Below are positions 26,763 through 34,033 of a stretch of DNA of 64,000 bases, piece after piece. This stretch comes from CAYXST01 sp964472495 (lineage in GTDB: Bacteria > Patescibacteriota > Minisyncoccia > Portnoybacterales > UBA2143), in the NCBI GenBank assembly GCA_964472495.1, contig CAYYLD010000002.1, forward strand, positions 40,523 to 104,522, in the 5' to 3' direction. The translations under genes were made by a program, and so were the position numbers. The notes under the pieces are model-generated. The model did no database searches. It was given only the letters and a program-made list of their open reading frames with translations, and was not told the DNA's origin. Numbering within the stretch: position 1 is the first letter of the stretch; every line of letters begins with the position of its first letter.

Positions 26763-27029
26763 CTATTTAAAATATTCAGCCAACTTATTTCTTATTTTCT
26801 CTACCTCAAAAGTATCCAAAGGATCGTCCGGCTTATGCTTTAAACGCCTGATTTCCTTTTCCAGTTCAAACTTACTCAAGCCATCTTTTAAGGCGTTCTG
26901 GAAAACATCTTCAACATAAGCCCGTTCTTTGTCGGATAATTCAGGGATTTGACGTAAGGCCTTTTCAAAATCATCCCGATATATTTTTTTGCTTGAACCA
27001 AAAAATGCGTCAAAAATACTCATAGACAT
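26763..27029 (-). CDS. Hypothetical 88-aa helical protein
   Basis: Not recognised. A charged, all-helical soluble sequence (YRDDFEKALRQIPELSDKERAYVEDVF...) with no Cys and no membrane segment. It lies downstream of a 120-aa unknown with an 8-nt gap; the two look like one transcript. Its stop directly abuts the palindrome. A start two codons later (MSIF) is also possible. Confidence 0.7.
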   Translation of the reverse strand: MSMSIFDAFFGSSKKIYRDDFEKALRQIPELSDKERAYVEDVFQNALKDGLSKFELEKEIRRLKHKPDDPLDTFEVEKIRNKLAEYFK

Positions 27030-27037
27030 TTAAAAAA

Positions 27038-27400
27038 TTATTTTTCAGTTCTTTTTAATTCCTTCTTTCCCCATAAAATAGTTAATCTATTGCCCAAAAA
27101 TGCCGCAAAATTATCTCTGGCTGGCTCGTTAGCAGAATAAGCTAATCTTTTGTATTTTGTAAAATCATGAATATCTTTTTTGGTGATATCATCTGCGGTT
27201 AGTTTTTTATAATTTTGCCAAGCCCTCATATCATCTTCAGTCAATTTTTTTACTTCAGTGTTAGTTAAATTAGGATTAGCTTTTTTCCCTTTTTCTTCTA
27301 TTTCTTCGTTTCTTAAATTTTCTATCTCTTGCTGGAAACCCTCCAAAGATTCCTGTTCTTGTTCCGGCTCTTTTTCGAATATGTTCATAATTAAAATCAT
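27038..27400 (-). CDS. Hypothetical acidic 120-aa protein
   Basis: Not recognised. The N-terminal half is Glu/Gln-rich, the C-terminal half basic and helical (TADDITKKDIHDFTKYKRLAYSANEPARDNF). The ATG at 27388 (MNIFEKEPEQ) is an equally good start. It overlaps the end of an SGNH hydrolase gene by 4 nt, so it is probably co-expressed with it. Confidence 0.68.
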   Translation of the reverse strand: MILIMNIFEKEPEQEQESLEGFQQEIENLRNEEIEEKGKKANPNLTNTEVKKLTEDDMRAWQNYKKLTADDITKKDIHDFTKYKRLAYSANEPARDNFAAFLGNRLTILWGKKELKRTEK

Positions 27401-28041
27401 TTTTCGACCAACTTATTCTTCAACAAAAAATCATTGACTCTTTCAAATATTTTCTGGTGGCCTTGAGGGTTGGGATGGAGGCCATCTTCTAAATCTTCCT
27501 TATTTAATAAATCTAACATACTAATAAACATTACTTTATTTTTTTGGCTAACTTTTTCTATAACTGAATTGTATTTTTCGATATCCTCGTTGGTGTTGTA
27601 AAATTTTTGATTCCACCACTGGGGTACGGTCCTGCTCTCATCAACCTTGAACAGCCCAATGAATATAATTTTATCGGTATATTTCCCCGCTTTTTTAATC
27701 AGTTTTTCCAAATTCTTTTCAAAACTGTCTATATCTGTGTCTGGATTATCCTTTGTTTCAGTATATTGAGCGTCATTAACACCAATAGCAAAAATCAAAA
27801 TGTCGAGATTTTTTCTTTTTCTTAAGTCACCTACTACAAATTCTTTCCCTTGCTCAAATTTATCCAATAACTTTCCGGTATTAAAACCTCCGGTGGCTAA
27901 ATTGCTGACATAAATACGAATATTCCGACGATTTTCTTTTTTATGGAAATATTGCTTTAGTCGGTCAGCCCAACCGCCTTTTTCCGGGTCCCAACAGCCC
28001 CAAGCAACACTGTCTCCAAAAATTAATATATTAATAAACAT
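27397..28041 (-). CDS. SGNH/GDSL-family hydrolase, copy 2
   Basis: 214 aa. Block I ILIFGDSVAWGCWDPEKGGW carries the catalytic Ser, block III has GVNDAQYTE and block V has DGLHPNPQGHQKIF with the Asp-His pair. No signal peptide, so probably cytoplasmic esterase or acyl hydrolase. It is a tandem paralog of the gene at 28054: the C-terminal ends are nearly identical (DFLLKNKLVEK against DFLLKNKLVEE). Confidence 0.9.
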   Translation of the reverse strand: MFINILIFGDSVAWGCWDPEKGGWADRLKQYFHKKENRRNIRIYVSNLATGGFNTGKLLDKFEQGKEFVVGDLRKRKNLDILIFAIGVNDAQYTETKDNPDTDIDSFEKNLEKLIKKAGKYTDKIIFIGLFKVDESRTVPQWWNQKFYNTNEDIEKYNSVIEKVSQKNKVMFISMLDLLNKEDLEDGLHPNPQGHQKIFERVNDFLLKNKLVEK

Positions 28042-28053
28042 AAAGATTAATTA

Positions 28054-28689
28054 TTATTCCTCGACCAATTTATTCTTCAACAAAAAATCTCTGACTCTTT
28101 CAAAAATCTTCTGATGGCCCTGGGAATTGGGGTGTAATCCATCCTCTAAATCACTTTTATCAAGTAAATCAAATATATCTATGAATAATAATTTATGTTC
28201 CTGGCAAACTGATTTTATTATCTGGTTGTATTTCTGAATGTTCTTATTAGTATAGTGTAAGCCACTATCCCAGGAAACTGGCGTTGTTTTTGATTCTTCC
28301 ACTTTTAACCCTCCACTAAAAATAACTTTTTTTGTAAATTTCTCGGCTTGTTTTATTAATTCTTTTAAATTATTCTTGAATTTTTCTAAGCTAATCTGCG
28401 GACCATCTTTTGATTTTACATACATAGAGTCATTAGTCCCTATCGAAAATATTATAATAATGTCATCATACCAACCCTTCTTTATTCTTTGTCTTGTTTC
28501 AAATTTAAATCTTTTCAATAAATCGCTTGTATTATCTCCGTCAACTCCGAGATTATATACACTGATATAGCCATCATCAACTTCATTAGCTTCAAAATGC
28601 CTTCTTAATCTCTGGACCCAGCCTCCTCTTTCTGTATCCCAAGCTCCCCATGTTGTACTTGCCCCGAAAACACAAATTACTTTGTCCAT
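28054..28689 (-). CDS. SGNH/GDSL-family hydrolase, copy 1
   Basis: 211 aa. Block I VFGASTTWGAWDTERGGW has GAS in place of GDS; the serine position is therefore shifted or taken by the Ser of GAS. GTNDSMYV and DGLHPNSQGHQKIFERV are intact. Tandem duplicate of the next gene with a 12-nt gap. htpX ends four bases upstream. Substrate unknown. Confidence 0.88.
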   Translation of the reverse strand: MDKVICVFGASTTWGAWDTERGGWVQRLRRHFEANEVDDGYISVYNLGVDGDNTSDLLKRFKFETRQRIKKGWYDDIIIIFSIGTNDSMYVKSKDGPQISLEKFKNNLKELIKQAEKFTKKVIFSGGLKVEESKTTPVSWDSGLHYTNKNIQKYNQIIKSVCQEHKLLFIDIFDLLDKSDLEDGLHPNSQGHQKIFERVRDFLLKNKLVEE

Positions 28690-28693
28690 ATTT

Positions 28694-29587
28694 TTAAATC
28701 TCCATCTCCCGCAGATTTCTTATTCTTTCTTCAACCGGCGGATGGGTCATAAACCATTTAGCCACTTTCCGACCTTTAAAAGGATTGGCAATATACATAT
28801 GAGCCATCGCTTTGTTGGCCACCCGCAAAGGTGTCCGGTCAGTTGATATTTTTTCCAAGGCCTTGGCCAGGCCTTCCGGATAACGGGTCAGCAAAGCGCC
28901 GTCGGCGTCAGCCAAGAATTCTCTTTTGCGGGAAATAGTCATTTGAATTAAAAAAGCAAAAAAGGGAGATAAAATAGCCAAGCCGATACCAATTAAGAGC
29001 ATAATGGCTGCTAATTGGCCGCCTTCCCGGTTATCTCTTCGGCGACCGCCTAACCAGGTCCAGCGCAAGAACCAATCGGAGATTAAAACAACTAAACCGA
29101 CCAGAATAACAACAACCGTCTGTAAAAGAATGTCCCGATTGCCAATATGGCTTAATTCATGAGCTAAAACGCCTTCTAATTCTGTCTGCTCTAATTTTTC
29201 TAAAAGTCCTCTGGTCACGGCCACGACTGCGTGCTCCGGGTTACGGCCGGTGGCGAAAGCATTGGGAGCCATCTCATCAATAATATAGACTTTGGGCAGA
29301 GACAGACCAGCCGTAATACAAAGATTCTCTACCAACCGATATAACTCCGGATTGTCTTCTTTTTTAATCTCTTGGGCCCGGCTCATCTTTAAGATAATTT
29401 TGTCCGAATACCAATAAGAAGTAAAACTCATTGCCGCGCTAAAAACTACAGCCACGACTAAAATAATTGGGCTGTTGAACTGATAAGAAAAAACCCAGCC
29501 CAAACCGATAATAAAAAGCAGAAAAAAAATAATTAAAAACCAAGTCCGCCGGATATTACTATCTTTGTGAGTGTATAAAGTGGCCAT
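28694..29587 (-). CDS. htpX: HtpX-like M48 membrane metalloprotease
   Basis: 297 aa. Two N-terminal membrane helices, the zinc motif LAHELSHIGNRD (HExxH), two more helices, and the third ligand in KREFLADADGALLTRYPEGLA. Heat-shock-type quality-control protease of the membrane. The C-terminal MTHPPVEERI is typical. It is paired with LemA upstream, a common bacterial arrangement, though a palindrome separates them. Confidence 0.95.
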   Translation of the reverse strand: MATLYTHKDSNIRRTWFLIIFFLLFIIGLGWVFSYQFNSPIILVVAVVFSAAMSFTSYWYSDKIILKMSRAQEIKKEDNPELYRLVENLCITAGLSLPKVYIIDEMAPNAFATGRNPEHAVVAVTRGLLEKLEQTELEGVLAHELSHIGNRDILLQTVVVILVGLVVLISDWFLRWTWLGGRRRDNREGGQLAAIMLLIGIGLAILSPFFAFLIQMTISRKREFLADADGALLTRYPEGLAKALEKISTDRTPLRVANKAMAHMYIANPFKGRKVAKWFMTHPPVEERIRNLREMEI

Positions 29588-29590
29588 CTC

Positions 29591-29673
29591 TTAAGGGGTC
29601 GCCCTTTTGGACAGTCGCCTTAGGCGACTGATCCTCAATGGCAACCCTTTATAGTTCCAAGGGCGTCCCTTAA
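29591..29673. repeat. Nested palindrome between htpX and lemA
   Basis: Outer TTAAGGG/CCCTTAA, perfect centre CAGTCGCC-TTA-GGCGACTG (29612-29630). The right half GATCCTCAATGGCAACCCTT is almost the same as the in-gene palindrome at 33605-33683, showing common descent. Confidence 0.88.
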
Positions 29674-29677
29674 AAAT

Positions 29678-30235
29678 TTAGAAACTGACTTTAACTGGTT
29701 TTCGGGCAGCCGCTTCTTCTATTTCAAAAAAATCCCGCTTCTTAAAACTAAACATGCCGGCGACTAAATTATTAGGGAACTTCTGGATTTTAATATTAAA
29801 GTCCCTGACATTGCCGTTGAAAAAGCGGCGGGCGGCCTGAATTTTATTCTCGGTGTCAGATAATTCCCGCTGCAATTCCAGGAAATTCTGATTAGCTTTT
29901 AGGTCCGGATAATTTTCAGCCACCGCAAACAATGACTTCAAGGCGCCAGCCAGCATATTTTCCGCTTGGCCGTGTTCCTCAACCGTTTGAGCTCCCATGG
30001 CGGCGGTTCGCGCTTGAGTCACTTTCTCAAAAAGCTCTCTTTCGTGCCGAGCATATCCTTTGACTGTCCCGACTAAATTAGGAATCAGGTTATAACGCCT
30101 CTTCAGTTGAACATCGATGTCCGACCAGGCCTCATCAGTCCTGTTTCTTAATCTAACTAGGCCATTGTAGATAGCGATTAACCAAAAGAGAATAATCGCG
30201 GCAACAATAATAGTTGCCCATAAGGTTGTGCTCAT
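29678..30235 (-). CDS. lemA: LemA family protein
   Basis: 185 aa from ATG 30235, which has the SD AAGGAG ten bases upstream; the frame is open to 30340 but that extension crosses the promoter. One N-terminal membrane helix (about 5-25), then the helical LemA domain YNGLVRLRNRTDEAWSDIDVQLKRRYNLIPNLVGTVKGYARHE. A TTGCAT-16-TATAAT promoter lies at 30260-30287 on this strand. Function in the family is unsettled; usually paired with HtpX. Confidence 0.94.
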   Translation of the reverse strand: MSTTLWATIIVAAIILFWLIAIYNGLVRLRNRTDEAWSDIDVQLKRRYNLIPNLVGTVKGYARHERELFEKVTQARTAAMGAQTVEEHGQAENMLAGALKSLFAVAENYPDLKANQNFLELQRELSDTENKIQAARRFFNGNVRDFNIKIQKFPNNLVAGMFSFKKRDFFEIEEAAARKPVKVSF

Positions 30236-30259
30236 ATTTAAGGTCTCCTTTCTGTCTAT

Positions 30260-30287
30260 ATTATAGTATATCTCCAAATTTATGCAA
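30260..30287 (-). promoter_or_regulatory. lemA promoter
   Basis: TTGCAT (30282-30287), 16-nt spacer, TATAAT (30260-30265) on the minus strand, 25 nt before the lemA ATG. Confidence 0.75.
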
Positions 30288-30290
30288 TCG

Positions 30291-30319
30291 TTGACAGAAT
30301 TTATTCCATTACCTAAAAT
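30291..30319 (+). promoter_or_regulatory. Promoter of the 56-aa membrane protein
   Basis: TTGACA (30291-30296), 17-nt spacer, TAAAAT (30314-30319), divergent from the lemA promoter three bases away. Confidence 0.8.
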
Positions 30320-30352
30320 TGAAAGAAATAGTTCTTTCAAAGGGGGTAAAAA

Positions 30353-30523
30353 ATGAAAACATCAACTAGATGGATTATTGTCTGCTTTGTGATACTAATT
30401 ACGGGATGCTTAATCGGAGGAATGCATTTAGACTTAATCTCTGTTATTCCAAAAAAATGGGCTTCTGATATTGGAACTATTGGAGTATTCGTAGCCATCA
30501 TTTTCGCCTGGCCTAGCTCCTAA
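30353..30523 (+). CDS. Small 56-aa membrane protein, SD-type stand-alone gene
   Basis: Begins MKTSTRWIIVCFVILITG. Two hydrophobic helices (about 8-25 and 39-53) are joined by a short polar turn with KKWASD. An AGGGGG ribosome site lies eight bases before the ATG, a TTGACA promoter lies upstream, and a strong hairpin terminator follows. The combination makes this short frame credible. No family recognised. It is on the opposite strand to lemA and groL. Confidence 0.72.
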   Translation: MKTSTRWIIVCFVILITGCLIGGMHLDLISVIPKKWASDIGTIGVFVAIIFAWPSS

Positions 30524-30535
30524 GGATAAAGGCGA

Positions 30536-30575
30536 TTAAAAAACAGCCGCTTTAAACAAAACGGCTGTCTTTTTT
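30536..30575. terminator. Bidirectional terminator between the 56-aa gene and groL
   Basis: ACAGCCG (30543-30549) and CGGCTGT (30562-30568) with T-runs on both strands: CTTTTTTT after the plus-strand stem, TTTTTTAATC after the minus-strand stem. Confidence 0.88.
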
Positions 30576-30585
30576 TGAAAGTATT

Positions 30586-32217
30586 TTAATACCCCATGCC
30601 ACCAGGTGGCATGCCGCCAGGCATTGAGGCAGCGGCTTCTTTCTTTTCAGGCAGGTCAGTGACTACTGCCTCGGTGGTCAAAAGCATGGCTGCCGCCGAA
30701 GCGGCATTTTCCAGAGCCAAGCGAACCACTTTAGTCGGGTCGATAATACCGGCTTCAAATAAATCTTCATACTTATTTTTAGCCGCATTATAGCCATAAC
30801 CGGCGCTTTTTTTCTTAACTTCGTCAACGACGACTGCTCCGTCCTGGCCGGCATTAGTGGCAATTTGCCGTAGGGGCTCCTCCAAAGCTCTTCTCAAAAT
30901 AGCCAAACCAGTTTTCTCGTCGCCTCTTAATTTGATTTCTTTCAAACCCTTAAGGGCCCTGATTAAAGCAACGCCGCCACCCGGAACAATTCCCTCGGCA
31001 ACAGCGGCCCGGGTAGCCGCTAAAGCGTCTTCGATTTTGGCTTGTTTGTATTTCTGTTCCGCTTCGGTAGCCGCGCCGACTTTGATGACGGCTACGCCGC
31101 CAGCCAATTTAGCCAAACGTTCTTGTAATTTCTCTTTATCAAAATCAGAATCGCTTCTTTCTAATTCCGTCTTAATTTGATTAACCCGACCTTCAATATC
31201 TGCCTTGCTGCCTTTACCTTCAACAATGGTCGTGTTCTCTTTGTCAGAAATGACTTTGCGAGCCCGACCAAGCATTCTCATTTCAGCACTTTCCAACTTC
31301 AGACCTAGTTCTTCGGAAATAACCTGGCCGCCGGTCAAGATAGCGATATCCTCCAGCATCTCCTTACGTCGGTCGCCAAAACCGGGCGCCTTAACCGCTA
31401 AAGCATTAAAAGTTCCTCTTAATTTATTAACCACCAAAGTGGCTAAAGCATCGCCCTCAACGTCTTCAGCTATCAAAACAATATCTTTTTTGCCGCTTTG
31501 GGTTACCTTTTCCAAAAGAGGCAGAATTTCCTTAATACTGGAGATTTTTTTATCGGTGATGAGGATATAAGGGTCTTCGTATTCGGCTAACATTCGGTCG
31601 GTATCGGTAATCATATAAGGCGAAATATAACCTTTATCAAAACGCATTCCCTTGACCGTTTCCTTAGATAAACCAAAGGTCTGCGATTCCTCAACGGTGA
31701 TAACCCCGTCTTTGCCAATATCCTGCATTACTTCAGCAATTAGGTTGCCGACTTCGGCATCTTCAGCCGAAATAGTCGCTACCTGGGCAATCTCTCCTTT
31801 GCCGGCGACCATCTTAGACATTTTCTTGAGAGCAGTGACCACAGCCTCAACCCCTTTTTCAATTCCTTTTTTAATAGATAGAGGATTAGCGCCGGCGGTA
31901 ACATTTTTCAAGCCCTGACCAATCATGGCCTGAGTCAAAACTGAAGCGGTGGTTGTTCCGTCACCGGCCAAATCATTGGTCTTATTGGCTACTTCTTTAA
32001 CAATTTCCGCTCCGATATTTTCAAATTTATTCTCTAACTCAATCTCCTTGGCAATGGTTACCCCGTCATTGGTAATTTCCGGCGAGCCAAAGCCCTTGTC
32101 TAAAACAACATTGCGACCCTTAGGTCCCAAAGTTACTTTAACTGTGTTAGCCAAGCGGTCAACGCCTTTTTTCAGTTGACCTCTGGCCTGTTCAGCAAAT
32201 TTAATTTGTTTAGCCAT
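30586..32217 (-). CDS. groL: Chaperonin GroEL
   Basis: 543 aa, full length. VTLGPKGRNVVLDKGFGSPEITNDGVTIAKEI and AGDGTTTASVLTQAMI bind ATP. The apical domain, the GGGVALIRAL segment and the C-terminal GGMPPGGMGY tail are present. Forms the folding chamber with GroES, encoded 69 nt upstream. It shares the groES promoter; TATAAT sits four bases before its own ATG, so an internal start is possible. Confidence 0.98.
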   Translation of the reverse strand: MAKQIKFAEQARGQLKKGVDRLANTVKVTLGPKGRNVVLDKGFGSPEITNDGVTIAKEIELENKFENIGAEIVKEVANKTNDLAGDGTTTASVLTQAMIGQGLKNVTAGANPLSIKKGIEKGVEAVVTALKKMSKMVAGKGEIAQVATISAEDAEVGNLIAEVMQDIGKDGVITVEESQTFGLSKETVKGMRFDKGYISPYMITDTDRMLAEYEDPYILITDKKISSIKEILPLLEKVTQSGKKDIVLIAEDVEGDALATLVVNKLRGTFNALAVKAPGFGDRRKEMLEDIAILTGGQVISEELGLKLESAEMRMLGRARKVISDKENTTIVEGKGSKADIEGRVNQIKTELERSDSDFDKEKLQERLAKLAGGVAVIKVGAATEAEQKYKQAKIEDALAATRAAVAEGIVPGGGVALIRALKGLKEIKLRGDEKTGLAILRRALEEPLRQIATNAGQDGAVVVDEVKKKSAGYGYNAAKNKYEDLFEAGIIDPTKVVRLALENAASAAAMLLTTEAVVTDLPEKKEAAASMPGGMPPGGMGY

Positions 32218-32286
32218 TTTTATTATATGTCACAGCCGGAAAAGAACCTGCTTTGCCATCAAAACAGATTCTCTCAGCCATAACTT

Positions 32287-32565
32287 TTATTTCTCCAAAA
32301 TTGCCAAAATATCCTCCTCTCTGGCAATCAAATATTCTTTATTATCTATTTTAATTTCATTAGGTCCGTATTTGGTAAATAAAACAATATCGCCCTTCTT
32401 AACATTAATCGGTTTATTGGGACGGCCCGGACCGACGGCCACCACTTTGCCCTGTTCGGGCTTTTCTTTTTCAGCCGTCTCCGGCAAAACAATACCCGAT
32501 TTAGTTTTTTCTTCTGTGGAAATTGGTTCAATGAGAACCCGGTCAGCTAAAGGTTTAATGTTCAT
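32287..32565 (-). CDS. groS: Co-chaperonin GroES
   Basis: 92 aa. Start MNIKPLADRVLIEPI, the mobile loop around KTKSGIVLPETAEKE, and VAVGPGRPN then GDIVLFTKYGPNEIK are typical. First gene of the groSL operon. A consensus promoter and a repeat-rich leader lie upstream; no CIRCE element (TTAGCACTC/GAGTGCTAA) is seen, so HrcA-type control is not evident. Confidence 0.97.
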   Translation of the reverse strand: MNIKPLADRVLIEPISTEEKTKSGIVLPETAEKEKPEQGKVVAVGPGRPNKPINVKKGDIVLFTKYGPNEIKIDNKEYLIAREEDILAILEK

Positions 32566-32576
32566 ATTTGCTTAAT

Positions 32577-32616
32577 CAAACAGCGAACAACAAACAGCGA
32601 ACAATAGAAATTGTTC
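32577..32616 (-). promoter_or_regulatory. Repeat/palindrome in the groES leader
   Basis: A perfect tandem 14-bp direct repeat (CAAACAGCGAACAA, 32577-32604) runs into the inverted repeat GAACAAT-AGAA-ATTGTTC (32599-32616). It lies between the groES promoter and the ATG. A candidate operator or RNA element replacing CIRCE. Confidence 0.6.
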
Positions 32617-32645
32617 ACTGATAGCTATCCTCTGTTCTATAAACT

Positions 32646-32674
32646 ATTCTAATCCCGAATCTCTCTATTGTCAA
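32646..32674 (-). promoter_or_regulatory. groES-groEL promoter
   Basis: TTGACA (32669-32674), 17-nt spacer, TAGAAT (32646-32651) on the minus strand. Confidence 0.82.
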
Positions 32675-32692
32675 GTCAGTTAGCGGCTTAGC

Positions 32693-32748
32693 GGGGCGTC
32701 CCTTTTTTATACGCCTTTTGCAAAGGGCGTATAAAAAAGGGACGCCCC
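32693..32748. repeat. Perfect 23-bp-stem palindrome
   Basis: Arms 32693-32715 and 32726-32748 are exact complements (GGGGCGTCCC... / ...GGGACGCCCC) with a 10-nt loop. The first 15 bases of the arm match the hairpin at 2591-2623. Confidence 0.92.
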
Positions 32749-32758
32749 GGGAGTAACG

Positions 32759-33799
32759 CTATACCCTCAAACCCGAGTCCTTTTCCTGAGCCATCCCAGC
32801 TAAACCCAACTCTTCCATTCGCCGGTTATACTTTTCTAAAATCCCCTTTTCCGGCGAGTCCGGATGGAATTCTAATTGATTATCGTCAAAGACAACCCGG
32901 CCGCCGGTCTGATAAGTTAAAGGGTCTTTTTTAATCCGTCTGAATTGAATCTTTTTGAGAATAAATTCCAAAGCATCACCTATTTGAGTATCCAAAATAG
33001 ATTCTCTCAATTTCCTAATTGAATTGAATAAACGATTAGTTCCAACTTCTCTTAAATAACCCCTCCGGCTCTGAGGATAAAAAGTTAAATATTCGGTCAA
33101 CCATTGATTAGTTCTCTGGAATTTCTTATACAACCCGGTCTCGGCCTGCCAAACCGGAATCAGATGAGCATAGGTCTGAGCATTGTATAAACTGGGCAAA
33201 GGGATTTTTAAGGACTGGTTGGTTATATAATGATTAAGACAAAATCTGTTTTTAGTCAACTGGCCGTGCCGCCGCTGGCCAAGCAAATGAACAAACAAGG
33301 TCGTTAATGCCCGACAAGTCCAAATGCGGCCAGCTTTGGTCACAATTAACAAATCAATATCTGATTCTTTTCTGGGATTATTCATGGCCAAGGAGCCGCT
33401 GACCATAATCAGGCGGATATAAGGAATGGTCTGAAGTAATTTTGTTATCCGGCTGATTTTTTTCCAGCGCTGGTCAGCCAATTTCTGTTTTTTAATTCTT
33501 TGTTTAACTAAGCTGGTTCGGCCTTTTAAAAAATAAAAGCCGTTCTTTTGACCGATTAATTCAGTCAAAGCCGGACTATTGTCTAAAACTTCTAAAATGT
33601 GTTCAAAATCCAAGGATTGCCATTGAGGATCACGTCCCTCGCCTTTGGCGAGGGCGTATCCGAAAGGGCGATTCTTGGATTTTGATGACCTCGGCTCTAA
33701 ACGTATCAAATACCTAAAAACTTCCCAGCCAGTCAGCGGCCGCTCCAAGACATCGTAATAAACCAGCGTAGCCAAAATTGCCTTTTCTAAATCAGTCAT
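32759..33799 (-). CDS. Nucleotidyltransferase-fold protein with an in-frame palindromic insertion
   Basis: 346 aa. The polymerase-beta-like NTase motif IMVSGSLAMNNPRKESDIDLLIVT carries the GS and DxD residues. An N-terminal winged-helix-like segment (YYDVLERPLTGWEVFRYL) precedes it, and long helical regions follow. Substrate unknown. Residues about 40-65 (SKSKNRPFGYALAKGEGRD...) are encoded entirely by a 79-bp palindrome belonging to the intergenic family, a likely foreign insertion tolerated in a loop between SRLEP-like and FEHILEV helices. Confidence 0.82.
   Translation of the reverse strand: MTDLEKAILATLVYYDVLERPLTGWEVFRYLIRLEPRSSKSKNRPFGYALAKGEGRDPQWQSLDFEHILEVLDNSPALTELIGQKNGFYFLKGRTSLVKQRIKKQKLADQRWKKISRITKLLQTIPYIRLIMVSGSLAMNNPRKESDIDLLIVTKAGRIWTCRALTTLFVHLLGQRRHGQLTKNRFCLNHYITNQSLKIPLPSLYNAQTYAHLIPVWQAETGLYKKFQRTNQWLTEYLTFYPQSRRGYLREVGTNRLFNSIRKLRESILDTQIGDALEFILKKIQFRRIKKDPLTYQTGGRVVFDDNQLEFHPDSPEKGILEKYNRRMEELGLAGMAQEKDSGLRV
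33605..33683. repeat. Palindromic element inserted in frame in a coding sequence
   Basis: Ends AAAATCCAAG (33605-33614) and CTTGGATTTT (33674-33683) are exact complements. The centre CCTCGCC-AAA-GGCGAGG is perfect. Its minus-strand segment GATCCTCAATGGCAATCCTT matches the htpX-lemA palindrome. No stop arises in the coding frame. Confidence 0.9.
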
Positions 33800-33806
33800 A
33801 ATTTAT

Positions 33807-33928
33807 AAGGGCGTGCATCGAGACTCCACATAGAGGGTTGCCCTCGAGATTCCACGCCCTTTGCGAAGCAAAGGACGTGGTCGAGAGGGCGACCCTTTAA
33901 GCAAGTCGTGGTCGAGAAGCATGCCCTT
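33807..33928. repeat. Long nested palindrome, left flank of the YkgJ operon
   Basis: About 122 bp, AAGGGCGTGC to GCATGCCCTT. The central stem CCACG(C)CCTTTGC / GCAAAGG(A)CGTGG is enclosed by GGGTTGCCCTCGA/TCGAGAGGGCGACCC. It is nearly the exact reverse complement of 36487-36610. A further half-element (CCGAAAGGGCGACCCTTGA) follows to about 33973. Confidence 0.9.
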
Positions 33929-33997
33929 AAGGCGAAAATCTATCCGAAAGGGCGACCCTTGACGAATCTACTTCTATCATACTCCGTTCCCCTCAAA

Positions 33998-34033
33998 GAA
34001 AAAAGAGGTGTCCGGATTACATCCAAACACCTC
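33998..34033 (-). terminator. Terminator of the YkgJ operon
   Basis: GAGGTGT (34027-34033 read on minus) and ACACCTC (34005-34011) arms followed by TTTTTTCTTTG on the minus strand; it overlaps the last stop codon. Confidence 0.83.

Noticed and set aside
30596..32179. Long plus-strand open frames opposite groL
   Set aside because: They are low-complexity shadows of the high-identity groL frame with no SD or promoter.
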